A stretch of 64,000 bases of DNA from Parvularcula sp964556115 (GTDB lineage Bacteria > Pseudomonadota > Alphaproteobacteria > Caulobacterales > Parvularculaceae): the NCBI GenBank assembly GCA_964556115.1, contig CAZKVC010000005.1:1-64000 (forward strand), given 5' to 3'. Shown here piece by piece: positions 54,163 to 62,429 of this stretch (its first letter is position 1; every line of letters starts with the position of its first letter). A program made the position numbers and the translations under genes. The notes beneath the pieces were generated by a model. That model made no database searches and had not been told where the DNA came from. It saw nothing but the letters and a program-made list of their open reading frames with translations.

Positions 54163-55112
54163 ACCGGTTTGACGAACTCAAGCACGCCTTTCTCGACATG
54201 CTGCGCAGCGAGCGGCGTGCGAGCCCTTACACCCTGCGCAATTACGACGCGGCGCTGACCCGGTTCGGCGGGTTCCTGCGGGGGCATCTGGGCAAGGATC
54301 CTTCCCAGGCCGATCTTGAAGGCCTCGCGACCCGTGATTTTCGAGGCTATCTCGCCATGCGGCACAAGGACGGTCTCGATGCGGCGACCCTGCGACTCGA
54401 GCTGTCGGCCCTCCGCAGCTTCTGGCGCTATTGGGACCGGCGCGGCGTGTTGCCAGCAGCCGCGCTGACGGCGCTGCGCTCGCCAAAGCGCCGCAACGTC
54501 CTGCCAAGACCCGTCAGCGCCCCGGCGGCGGAGCGGCTTCTCGAAGCGGCGGGCACAGGAGGCGCCGAAGGCGACTGGACCGCCATGCGTGACCAGGCGC
54601 TCTTCACGCTTCTTTACGGCGGAGGCCTGCGGATCAGCGAGGCGCTGGCCCTTGGCTGGCACGATGCGGATGGGGACCACCTGCGGGTGCTCGGCAAGGG
54701 GAACAAGAGCAGGGACATTCCGCTTCTTCCTCAGGTTCGCGCAGCGCTGAAAGGCTACCGCGAGGCGCTGGCGGCGGCGCATCCCGCCTGGGTCGAGGGC
54801 GAAGAGGATGCGCCCCTTTTCTTCGGGGCACGGGGCAAGCGGCTAAGCCCTGGCGTGGCTCAGGCCCGCATGCGGCGGCACCGTGCGGCCCTCGGCCTGC
54901 CGGAGAGTGCAACGCCCCACGCGCTGCGCCATGCCTTCGCGACCGAGCTATTGGCGGGCGGCGCCGATCTTCGGACTATCCAAGAGCTGCTCGGCCATGC
55001 CTCTCTTGCATCGACTCAGCGTTACACGGCTGTTGATCCTGAACGGCTCGCGAACGAGCATCGCCTTGCCCATCCCCGGTCGAAGAAGCGGTCAGCATCT
55101 TCTCGGCGGTGA
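54159..55112 (+). CDS. xerC: Tyrosine recombinase XerC
   Basis: Resolves chromosome dimers at dif with XerD. A 317-residue tyrosine recombinase with an N-terminal SAM-like core-binding domain (about 8-95) and a catalytic domain carrying the full residue set: Arg158 (GLRISEA), Lys180 (LGKGNK), His254 and Arg257 (HALRHAFAT), His280 (LGHAS) and nucleophile Tyr289 (TQRYTAV). Start GTG at 54159 overlaps the small lipoprotein's stop. The C-terminal tail is basic (RSKKRSASSRR). The 3' 137 bp overlap a convergent small gene. No integrase-specific feature or att site is near, so housekeeping XerC is preferred. Confidence 0.93.
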   Translation: MNRFDELKHAFLDMLRSERRASPYTLRNYDAALTRFGGFLRGHLGKDPSQADLEGLATRDFRGYLAMRHKDGLDAATLRLELSALRSFWRYWDRRGVLPAAALTALRSPKRRNVLPRPVSAPAAERLLEAAGTGGAEGDWTAMRDQALFTLLYGGGLRISEALALGWHDADGDHLRVLGKGNKSRDIPLLPQVRAALKGYREALAAAHPAWVEGEEDAPLFFGARGKRLSPGVAQARMRRHRAALGLPESATPHALRHAFATELLAGGADLRTIQELLGHASLASTQRYTAVDPERLANEHRLAHPRSKKRSASSRR

Positions 55113-55254
55113 GGAGCACCTCCTCCATGCCCTCGGCAAGGGGCGTGAGTTCGTTCATGCGAAAAAAGGCCTCGAGCCGCACGAGATGCGGCAAGGCCTG
55201 CTTCACGAGATAGTCTGCGCGCGCGGACGCACCATCTGTCGGAGCCGCTGTCAT
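54976..55254 (-). CDS. Small hypothetical protein convergent with xerC
   Basis: A 92-residue frame with a strong GGGGAGG 4 bases before the ATG (55252-55254), supporting translation. The first 58 residues look protein-like (ADYLVKQALPHLVRLEAFF, MNELTPLAEGMEEVLLTAEK), predicted alpha-helical; the last 34 residues lie inside xerC antisense sequence and are low quality. The stop could be a later feature of a degraded end, or the real protein simply extends into xerC. No family is recognised. It is divergent from topA. Confidence 0.6.
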   Translation of the reverse strand: MTAAPTDGASARADYLVKQALPHLVRLEAFFRMNELTPLAEGMEEVLLTAEKMLTASSTGDGQGDARSRAVQDQQPCNAESMQERHGRAALG

Positions 55255-55400
55255 AAAACCTCCCCGGTCTCGTCAGATCAACCAATAGCTGTGGTTTACC
55301 ATAAACACAACCCAGGGCCATTCGGTTCGCGTTGACAGACGGCACGATGGTCATCACCTTGCGCCCGCCCCGCGACCCCCCTTCTGGAGCCTTCCCTTTC

Positions 55401-57995
55401 ATGCAAGTCGTCATCGTCGAGTCCCCATCGAAAGCCAAAACCATCGGCAAATATCTGGGGTCCGGCTACGAGGTCCTGGCCAGCTACGGCCACATCCGCG
55501 ATCTTCCGTCGAAGGACGGGTCGGTCGATCCCGAGCAGGATTTCAAGATGGTCTGGGACATGGATGCCAAGTCCCGTGCACGGATCAAAGAGATCGTCGA
55601 CGCGGTAAAGGCGGCCGACGGCGTCATCCTCGCCACTGACCCCGACCGCGAGGGTGAGGCGATCTCGTGGCATCTCTATGATGTCCTCGAGGCGAAGAAG
55701 GCGCTGAAGGACAAGGAAGTCAGCCGGGTCGCCTTCAACGCGGTGACGAAAAAGGCCGTACAGGAAGCGATTGCCAGTCCGCGCCAGATCGACCAGGATC
55801 TCGTCGACGCCTATCTCGCCCGCCGGGCGCTCGACTATCTCGTAGGCTTCTCGCTTTCGCCGATCCTGTGGCGCAAGTTGCCGGGCAGCCGCTCGGCAGG
55901 CCGCGTGCAGTCGGTGGCTTTGCGCCTGATCTGCGAGCGCGAGCTCGATATCGAGAAGTTCGTCGCGGAGGAATTCTGGACCGTCGAGGCGCAGGCGACC
56001 GCTGGCAGCGACCCGTTCAAGACCCGCCTCGTGCGGCTGGACGGCGAAAAGCTCGGCAAGTTCACCCTGACAACCGAGGCGGATGGTCAGCGTGCGAAGG
56101 ACCTGATCGAGGCTGCCGACTTCACCGTTGCATCGGTCGAGGCCAAGCCCACCAAGCGCAACCCCGCCGCGCCCTTCACCACCTCGACCGTGCAGCAGGA
56201 GGCCTCCCGCAAGCTCGGCTTCGGCGCCAAGCGCACCATGCAGGCCGCGCAGAAGCTCTACGAGGCGGGCCTGATCACCTATATGCGGACCGACGGGATC
56301 GACATGGCTCCCGAAGCGGTGATGGCCTGCCGCGACGAGATCAAGTCGCGCTATGGCGAGCGCTTCGTTCCGAACTCGCCGCGGATGTACAAGTCCAAGC
56401 AGAAGAACGCCCAGGAAGCGCACGAATGTATCCGCCCAACGAATTTCGCAACGCATCCTGACGATGTCCGCCAGGCCGAGGACGAGGCGAAGCTCTACCG
56501 GCTGATCTGGCGCCGGGCCGTGGCCTGCCAGATGGCGTCCGCCGAACTCGAGCAGACGACGATCGAGATCGCCTCGGCCGACGACAAGATCGGCCTGCGC
56601 GCCACCGGCTCCGTCATCACCTTCGAAGGCTTCATCGCTGTCTACACCGAGGGGCGTGACGATGAAGAAGACGAGAAGGAAGGCCGCCTCCCCAAGGTGG
56701 AACGGGGTGCGAAAGCGGACATCACCGATGTCCTGCCCGAGCAGCATTTCACCCAGCCGCCGCCACGCTTCACCGAAGCGTCCCTCGTCAAGGCGCTGGA
56801 GGAGAACGGCATCGGCCGGCCCTCCACCTATGCGTCGATCATCTCGACCCTGATGGACCGGAACTATGTCCGGCTTGAGCAGAAACGCTTCATCCCGGAA
56901 GACCGCGGCCGGATCGTCACGGCGTTTCTCGAGAACTTCTTCGGCAAATATGTCGAGTACGACTTCACCGCCCAGATGGAAGACACGCTGGACGAGATCT
57001 CCGGCGGGCGGGAGAACTGGCGCGCGTTCCTGGCCCGGTTCTGGGAGGAGTTTCACGCCAAGATCGACGGTATGTCGGGCCTCCGCATCACCGAAGTTCT
57101 GGACGCACTGAACGAGGCTCTTGGCCCCCATATCTTCCCCGACCGGGGCGACGGCACCGACCCGCGCCTCTGCCCGACCTGCGGGGAAGGGCAGCTTTCC
57201 CTGAAAGTGGGCCGTTACGGCGCCTTTGTCGGCTGCTCACGCTATCCGGACTGCAAGCACACCCGCCAGCTCGGCAAGGATGCGCAGGAAGCGCCCGAGG
57301 ACAAGGTGCTGGGCATCGACCCCGACACCTCGACGGAGGTGGCGCTGAAATCGGGCCGCTTCGGCCCCTATGTCGAGCGCGCCGCTGCCACCGACGACGA
57401 AAAGCCCAAGCGCTCCTCGATCCCCAAGGGCTGGGATCCGGCGGATATCGATTTCGAGAAGGCGATGATGCTGCTCGAGCTTCCGCGGGATGTTGGTCCG
57501 CACCCAGAAGATGGTGAGACGATCGAGGCGGGGATCGGCCGCTACGGGCCCTTCGTCAAGCACGGCAAGACCTACGCCAATCTCGAAAGCGTCGATGAGG
57601 TCTGGGAGATCGGCATCAACCGCGCGGTGGCCGTCATCGCCGACAAGCTGGCGAACCCGAGGGGCCGTGGCCGGGCTGCGGCGAAGCCCAAGCGCGAGCT
57701 TGGCAATCATCCCGATACGGAAGAGATGATCGGCGTCTTCGAGGGCCGCTACGGCCCCTATGTCAAACACCAGAAGACCAACGCCACCATTCCCAAGGGC
57801 GAGAACCCGGACGAGATCACCCTCGAACGGGCGCTCGAGCTGATCGCCGAACGCGAAGCGAAGAAGCCGGCCAAGAAGAAAAAGGCTGCAAAGAAGAAAG
57901 CAGCGAAGAAAAAGGCCACCAAGAAAGCAACGAAGAAGAAGGCGACCAAGAAGGCCACAAAGAAAACGGCGAAGAAGGCCGACGCGGCCGAATAG
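55401..57995 (+). CDS. topA: DNA topoisomerase I with lysine-rich tail
   Basis: Type IA topoisomerase that relaxes negative supercoils. 864 residues from ATG 55401 (MQVVIVESPSKAKTIGKYLG); the frame is open 69 bp upstream without conserved sequence. The Toprim domain includes ILATDPDREGEAISWHL; catalytic Tyr294 is in LITYMRTDGIDM; HECIRPT follows. One C4 zinc ribbon remains (CPTCGEGQ...GCSRYPDCKH), then repeated 'GRYGPYVKH' C-terminal domains (three copies). The last 45 residues are a Lys/Ala/Thr repeat tail that probably binds DNA. Codon repeats AAG/GCC in the tail are a replication-slippage risk. Confidence 0.96.
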   Translation: MQVVIVESPSKAKTIGKYLGSGYEVLASYGHIRDLPSKDGSVDPEQDFKMVWDMDAKSRARIKEIVDAVKAADGVILATDPDREGEAISWHLYDVLEAKKALKDKEVSRVAFNAVTKKAVQEAIASPRQIDQDLVDAYLARRALDYLVGFSLSPILWRKLPGSRSAGRVQSVALRLICERELDIEKFVAEEFWTVEAQATAGSDPFKTRLVRLDGEKLGKFTLTTEADGQRAKDLIEAADFTVASVEAKPTKRNPAAPFTTSTVQQEASRKLGFGAKRTMQAAQKLYEAGLITYMRTDGIDMAPEAVMACRDEIKSRYGERFVPNSPRMYKSKQKNAQEAHECIRPTNFATHPDDVRQAEDEAKLYRLIWRRAVACQMASAELEQTTIEIASADDKIGLRATGSVITFEGFIAVYTEGRDDEEDEKEGRLPKVERGAKADITDVLPEQHFTQPPPRFTEASLVKALEENGIGRPSTYASIISTLMDRNYVRLEQKRFIPEDRGRIVTAFLENFFGKYVEYDFTAQMEDTLDEISGGRENWRAFLARFWEEFHAKIDGMSGLRITEVLDALNEALGPHIFPDRGDGTDPRLCPTCGEGQLSLKVGRYGAFVGCSRYPDCKHTRQLGKDAQEAPEDKVLGIDPDTSTEVALKSGRFGPYVERAAATDDEKPKRSSIPKGWDPADIDFEKAMMLLELPRDVGPHPEDGETIEAGIGRYGPFVKHGKTYANLESVDEVWEIGINRAVAVIADKLANPRGRGRAAAKPKRELGNHPDTEEMIGVFEGRYGPYVKHQKTNATIPKGENPDEITLERALELIAEREAKKPAKKKKAAKKKAAKKKATKKATKKKATKKATKKTAKKADAAE

Positions 57996-58087
57996 GCGCA
58001 GCCTTCGGGCAGCGGGGCGCATGGGCGCTGCCCTTGCATCCGGCTGGGGTGCGCCCAACATCTTTCTTAGACGAAGGAGCGGCACGC

Positions 58088-58240
58088 ATGTGGTTGGGCA
58101 TACTCTGGTGGGCTTTTGATGATCATCTGGCTGAAGCGCTGGGCACACCCGGGCTCGGGAGCCTGCCGATCTGGGTACCTTTCCTGATCGGCTTCGCCTT
58201 CAGCTTCACGATCTCGGCCTCGGTGAAGAACAAGGACTGA
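58088..58240 (+). CDS. Small membrane protein (50 aa)
   Basis: MWLGILWWAFDDHLAEALG begins an aromatic helix; a second hydrophobic segment IWVPFLIGFAFSFTISAS (about 28-45) is followed by the basic end VKNKD. AAGGAG lies 10 bases before the ATG. No family is recognised. It is 92 bp after topA on the same strand and 26 bp before a palindromic repeat. Short length makes the call less certain. Confidence 0.6.
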   Translation: MWLGILWWAFDDHLAEALGTPGLGSLPIWVPFLIGFAFSFTISASVKNKD

Positions 58241-58265
58241 GGGTGGTTGCCCCCAGATGCCTGTG

Positions 58266-58363
58266 GCAACGGACTGTCCCGTGGAATCAGTCCGTTGCTC
58301 TAGGTTTCGGTTCTGGAGCAACTTTTCACCGCGAACCGGATCCCACTTCGCGGTCCGTTGCTC
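58266..58363. repeat. Two-unit palindromic repeat abutting the M19 stop codon
   Basis: Unit 1: GCAACGGACTG (58266-58276) and CAGTCCGTTGC (58288-58298), perfect 11 bp. Unit 2: GAGCAAC (58316-58322) and GTTGCTC (58357-58363), with inner ACCGCGAA (58328-58335) and TTCGCGGT (58347-58354). The 14-base direct repeat GTCCGTTGCTCTAG occurs at 58290 and 58353; the second copy contains the M19 stop codon. Typical of dispersed intergenic repeats. Confidence 0.75.
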
Positions 58364-59541
58364 TAGCGCAGCCGGCGGGCGGTTCTTTCCACCTCTTCCC
58401 AGACCCGCAGCGCGTTGCCGGAGAGGATCTTGACGATGTCCTCTTCCGAATAGCCGCGATCCATCAGGCCCTGCACGAGGTTCGGCATGGTCGAGGCGTC
58501 TTTCAGACCCGTGGGCAGGCTGTCACCCACGCCGTCATAGTCCGAACCAAGACCGACATGGTCGATACCCGCCAGTTCCACCGCGCGGTCGATATGGTCG
58601 AGGACGTCGGAAAGATCCGCATAGGGATAGGGGTTGTCCTTCTCCCACTGCTTCTCGAAAGCTTCGTAGTCCGCCTCCTCGGCGGTGAGACCGCTTCCTT
58701 CGAGATAGGCCTCAAAATCGCGCTCCGCCTGGCCGCGCCGCTGGTTCGCCTCCTCGGTGAGAAAGCTCGATCCGTAATTGATCATCACGACACCGCCGTT
58801 CTCGGCGAGCCGTTCAACCATCGCGTCGGACATGTTGCGCTCGAACCCTGGGGTGAAGTGGCGCAGCGAGGAGTGGCTTGCGATCACGGGGGCCTTGGTG
58901 ATCGCCATCACGTCGTCGAAGGCCTCGTCGGAGATGTGGCTGACATCCACCATGACGCCGAGGCGGTTCATTTCCTCGACCAGCATCTTGCCGAAGGGTG
59001 ACAGCCCGCCCCAGCGCCGCTCTTCATCGTAGGAGCTGTCGGAGATGTGGTTCACCCGCGAGTGGGTCAGGGTGATGTAGCGGATGCCGCGTTCGTGGAA
59101 ATGCTCGAGATTGGCGATGTCGCCCTCGATCGGCGCGCCATTCTCCATGCCGAGCGGCAGGGCGATCTTGCCTGCCTTGGTGATGCGGCGGACATCCTTC
59201 GGCGATTTGGCGATCTCGAACTTGTCGGGATGCTGATGGACGAGGCCCTCGATCAGGCCGATCAGCACATCGGCCCGTGTTTTCGCGCCGCCGGTCTCCT
59301 GGAAGGCTGCCGACACATAGATCGACATGAAGGGCGCATTGAGCCCGCCTTCCATGGCGCGGGGGTAGTCGAAATCGCCCGCGCCCGTGTCGGTCCCCAC
59401 ATCCTCGCCCGACTCGATCACCCGGTGGGGCACGTCGACATGCCCGTCGAGGATGATGGTGTCCTGAGCGATCCGGCGGGCTTCGTCCGAAACCTCCGGC
59501 TGCAGGAGAAGGGCGGTCGAGGCGAGAAGGCTGAGGATCAT
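58363..59541 (-). CDS. M19 family membrane dipeptidase, exported
   Basis: A 392-residue exported zinc dipeptidase. A short signal (MILSLLASTALLLQ) precedes the TIM-barrel domain. Metal-site motifs: DGHVDVP (HxD) near 33, GMENGAPIEG near 131, DVSHISDEAF near 199 and ASHSSLRHF near 220; GLGSDYDGVGD near 333 gives the final Asp. The fold matches renal-dipeptidase-like enzymes that cleave dipeptides, often D-containing. Its stop codon lies within a palindromic repeat. 69 bp separate it from the M14 gene upstream on the same strand. Confidence 0.94.
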   Translation of the reverse strand: MILSLLASTALLLQPEVSDEARRIAQDTIILDGHVDVPHRVIESGEDVGTDTGAGDFDYPRAMEGGLNAPFMSIYVSAAFQETGGAKTRADVLIGLIEGLVHQHPDKFEIAKSPKDVRRITKAGKIALPLGMENGAPIEGDIANLEHFHERGIRYITLTHSRVNHISDSSYDEERRWGGLSPFGKMLVEEMNRLGVMVDVSHISDEAFDDVMAITKAPVIASHSSLRHFTPGFERNMSDAMVERLAENGGVVMINYGSSFLTEEANQRRGQAERDFEAYLEGSGLTAEEADYEAFEKQWEKDNPYPYADLSDVLDHIDRAVELAGIDHVGLGSDYDGVGDSLPTGLKDASTMPNLVQGLMDRGYSEEDIVKILSGNALRVWEEVERTARRLR

Positions 59542-59610
59542 GGAAGGCTCCCGAAAGTTCCGTTCCCCCTGCCTAGGGGCTCAGAACCTTCGGGCCAAAT
59601 CCTTTTCCCG

Positions 59611-62250
59611 TCAGTCCGCAAAGGCGGGCGCGAGGACCAGGCTGTTGGCCAGCATCAGGTCCAGCCCGTTCAGATAGCCGCGGGTGGTCGGGTCCTGGGC
59701 AAAGCCAACGGCCATGCCCTCGCCCACATCCTTGGCTACGAGAAATGGCTTGCGCGCGATCTGGGTGCGAACCTCGTCCCAGAGATAACCCGAGGCGAGG
59801 ACGCTGTCCGCATCGGCATAGCGGAAAACATTGGTGCCTTCGCTCGCGGGAAGCGGCGCGTAGATCGTGTTTCCGCGGAAAAGCACTGTCGCGTCGTCAT
59901 AGCCCGCCGAGAGGATGTGGTTCGGGTCAGGCTCGGCCGTCAGGAGCACGCCCGGCACCCGGTCGGGCATGGAGCCTGTATCGCCCACAGCGTTCTGATA
60001 GTCCTCCTCGGACCAGAGCTCGCTGCCTTCGACCACACTGCCCGAGGGCTGAGCGGGCCGCCGCTCGCCGTCTTGCCGGACACGGCGCTCGCGCTGGAGA
60101 GGCAGAAGGCCCTTTTCGCCGGAGATCAGCCGCAGGGCCGAGCCGAAGCCGACGACGACGCCGCCTTCTTCAGCGAATTCCTGGATCGCACGCTGGCCGG
60201 ATGCGCCGAGAACCCGCGCGGCGGTGCTGCCGGTTTCCGGCATGACAATCACATCGAACCCGGAGAGATCCGCGTAGGATAGGCTCAGCACACGGATCGG
60301 TGTCACCGGCAGTCCGAGCCGGCGCTCGATGACATAGCGCGTGCTGCCCGCCGAGGTGGGAGAGGTCCCCTCACCCCAGAGCATCGCGACCCTTGGAAGG
60401 TCCAGCGCGCGGAAGGAGGAGGAGCCGAGATTGGGGCCTTCATCGACCCAGCTCGAAGCCATCGGCAGGACCCGCCCGCCGGTCTCGCCGGCAAGGACCG
60501 CAAGACGCTCCGCCAGGTGATCTTCATTGGCGCTTTGGGTGAAGACCACGGTTCCGCGCGGGAAGGTCCGATCATCCTGTGAGAAGCCCTCTTCGGTCAC
60601 CTGTGCCTCGAGCCCTTCGCGAAGGGCCGCGATGACAAGCTGCGCCTGGGCGCTGTCGTCCCAGGGCACAGCGTAGCCGAAGGCAGCTTCGGGCAGGTTC
60701 GGTGCGTCGCCCTCGTCAGCGGAGAAGTCACGCAGGCGAACATTGCCGACATCGCCGCAGGACTGGCTCTCAAGGCCACTCATCAGAGGCAGGGACCAGG
60801 CCGTCACGTCGTAGAGCTCATGGCGCAGGCCATCGGTGCGGCGGGCTTCCTGGTCTTCGATAAAGTCTTCCGCAAGCGGTGTGTTCTCATCGAGAAGCGT
60901 GTCGATCAGGCGGCCCTCGGGCTGGGCCTTGTCGATAACGATCGCGCCCTCGGCATAGTCGGTGCCGCAGACGCTCTGGCCTTCGCGGATTTCGGCCACG
61001 TCGATGCCCTGCGCGCTCAGGCGCGAAGCGAGCGCACGGGCCTGGCCGGGCCGCTCGGCGAGGTCGATGACCAGGTAGCGGTCCTCGGCAGCGGACATTT
61101 CCTCGATCGCGGTGGTGCGGTCTTCCACATAGGCCGAGAGGAAGCGCTCCTTGTTGCGCGCGACGGTGACGGCGGTGGTCAGGGTGGTGAGGAAGTGGTT
61201 CCTGACCCCTTCGCGATAGGTCAGCACACTGCCGTCTTCGCGGTCGAAGCGAAGGCCCCTCGGCGAGGCCTGCTCATAGGTCATGGCCACAGCGCCGCGA
61301 AGGGCCGGCCACATGTCGCCGTAACCGGGGTAGAAATTGTCGTAGGTCTCACGGGTGAAATAGGAGACTCCGCGCTCGTCGAAGACCTCCGCATTGGCGC
61401 GGCCGATGATCTCCTGACCCTCGCGGGTATTCTCGGTGAGCTGCGGGTTGAAGGGCCGCGCGGCGGGCGGGAAGAAATAGGTCGAGCCCGAGCCCATCTC
61501 ATGGGCATCGACCACGACGACGGGGTTCCAGGCGTCGATCGCCTTGACCTTGCCGCGGGTCTCGGGCTGGCTGAGGGTGAACCAGTCGCGGTTGAGATCG
61601 AAAAGCGCGTGATTGTAGCGCCCCGAAGGCCACGGCTCGTCACGCTCGGCAGCGGCGTCGGCGCCCTGGGGCTCGAGCCCCCGCGCAGCGGTGAAGGTCG
61701 ACATGAAGCGGGCCCGGCCATCGGGGTTCTGCATCGGGTCGATGATGACGAGGCTGTTCTCGAAGATCGCCTCCACATCGGCGTCACCCTCTGCAGCGAG
61801 GAGGTGGTAGGCCACGGCGAGGCCTGCATCGGTCGAGGTGATCTCGTTGCCGTGCACGCCGTAGGACAGCCAGGTCACCGCAGGCAGGCGCTCGATCATC
61901 CGTGTACGGTCGCGTCCCGTGACGCTGCGCCCGTCAGCCAGCCTTTCGAGGCCCTGCTGGATGCTGTCCAGTTCCCTGATGCGGTCGGGACGGCCGATGA
62001 CGGCATAGACCAGCGGGCGGCCCTCCCAGCTCGTCGCATATTCGAAGATGCGCATCCGGTCCGGCTGGCTGCGCTGGAGCGCACGCATATAGCCCAGCGC
62101 TTCGTCGGGCGCGGTGATCTCCTGCCCGGGGGCATGACCGATCACCTCCTGAAGGGTGGGGACATCCTGGTCGTAGCGGGTTTCGATGAAATCCGGCTGC
62201 GCCAGGGCCGAGGCGGAAAAAAGAGCCAGAAAACAAGCTAGTGCGCGCAT
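59611..62250 (-). CDS. M14 family zinc carboxypeptidase, large exported form
   Basis: An 879-residue exported M14 enzyme. Start ATG 62248-62250 (MRALACFLALFSASALA, signal peptide); an upstream in-frame start at 62313 adds a non-signal leader. The carboxypeptidase domain spans about 50-340: WLSYGVHGNEITS (zinc His and Glu), NPDGRARF, LNRDWF and DAHEMGSGSTYFF (third ligand). The last 500 residues form a GATase-like/beta domain region (RYLVIDLAERPGQARAL, VIVMPETGST) common in the large M14 proteins of marine Proteobacteria. It probably trims peptides outside the cytoplasm. Confidence 0.92.
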   Translation of the reverse strand: MRALACFLALFSASALAQPDFIETRYDQDVPTLQEVIGHAPGQEITAPDEALGYMRALQRSQPDRMRIFEYATSWEGRPLVYAVIGRPDRIRELDSIQQGLERLADGRSVTGRDRTRMIERLPAVTWLSYGVHGNEITSTDAGLAVAYHLLAAEGDADVEAIFENSLVIIDPMQNPDGRARFMSTFTAARGLEPQGADAAAERDEPWPSGRYNHALFDLNRDWFTLSQPETRGKVKAIDAWNPVVVVDAHEMGSGSTYFFPPAARPFNPQLTENTREGQEIIGRANAEVFDERGVSYFTRETYDNFYPGYGDMWPALRGAVAMTYEQASPRGLRFDREDGSVLTYREGVRNHFLTTLTTAVTVARNKERFLSAYVEDRTTAIEEMSAAEDRYLVIDLAERPGQARALASRLSAQGIDVAEIREGQSVCGTDYAEGAIVIDKAQPEGRLIDTLLDENTPLAEDFIEDQEARRTDGLRHELYDVTAWSLPLMSGLESQSCGDVGNVRLRDFSADEGDAPNLPEAAFGYAVPWDDSAQAQLVIAALREGLEAQVTEEGFSQDDRTFPRGTVVFTQSANEDHLAERLAVLAGETGGRVLPMASSWVDEGPNLGSSSFRALDLPRVAMLWGEGTSPTSAGSTRYVIERRLGLPVTPIRVLSLSYADLSGFDVIVMPETGSTAARVLGASGQRAIQEFAEEGGVVVGFGSALRLISGEKGLLPLQRERRVRQDGERRPAQPSGSVVEGSELWSEEDYQNAVGDTGSMPDRVPGVLLTAEPDPNHILSAGYDDATVLFRGNTIYAPLPASEGTNVFRYADADSVLASGYLWDEVRTQIARKPFLVAKDVGEGMAVGFAQDPTTRGYLNGLDLMLANSLVLAPAFAD

Positions 62251-62364
62251 AGGAAACCCCCAGGAAATCGCAGAAATACCCAACCGGGCAAAGGTGTAAC
62301 ACAAGAACATCACCGCCGTCTTGCCGCCGGCCGGGAGCTTCGGAACTTTTCGCAGTCGGAAAAG

Positions 62365-62393
62365 TTGACAGAAGTTCGTCTATGCGATCTTCT
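62365..62393 (+). promoter_or_regulatory. Candidate promoter of the S12 hydrolase gene
   Basis: TTGACA (62365-62370), a perfect -35 hexamer, is followed after 17 bases by TCTTCT, a poor -10. The start codon is 37 bp further. Sequence match only. Confidence 0.3.
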
Positions 62394-62429
62394 GACTACA
62401 GTTGTACACGATACATTGAAAGGGTCGCC

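Noticed and set aside
54159..55112. Phage or integron integrase
   Set aside because: Length, operon context and lack of an att site or mobile genes favour housekeeping XerC, despite the adjacent tRNA-free position.
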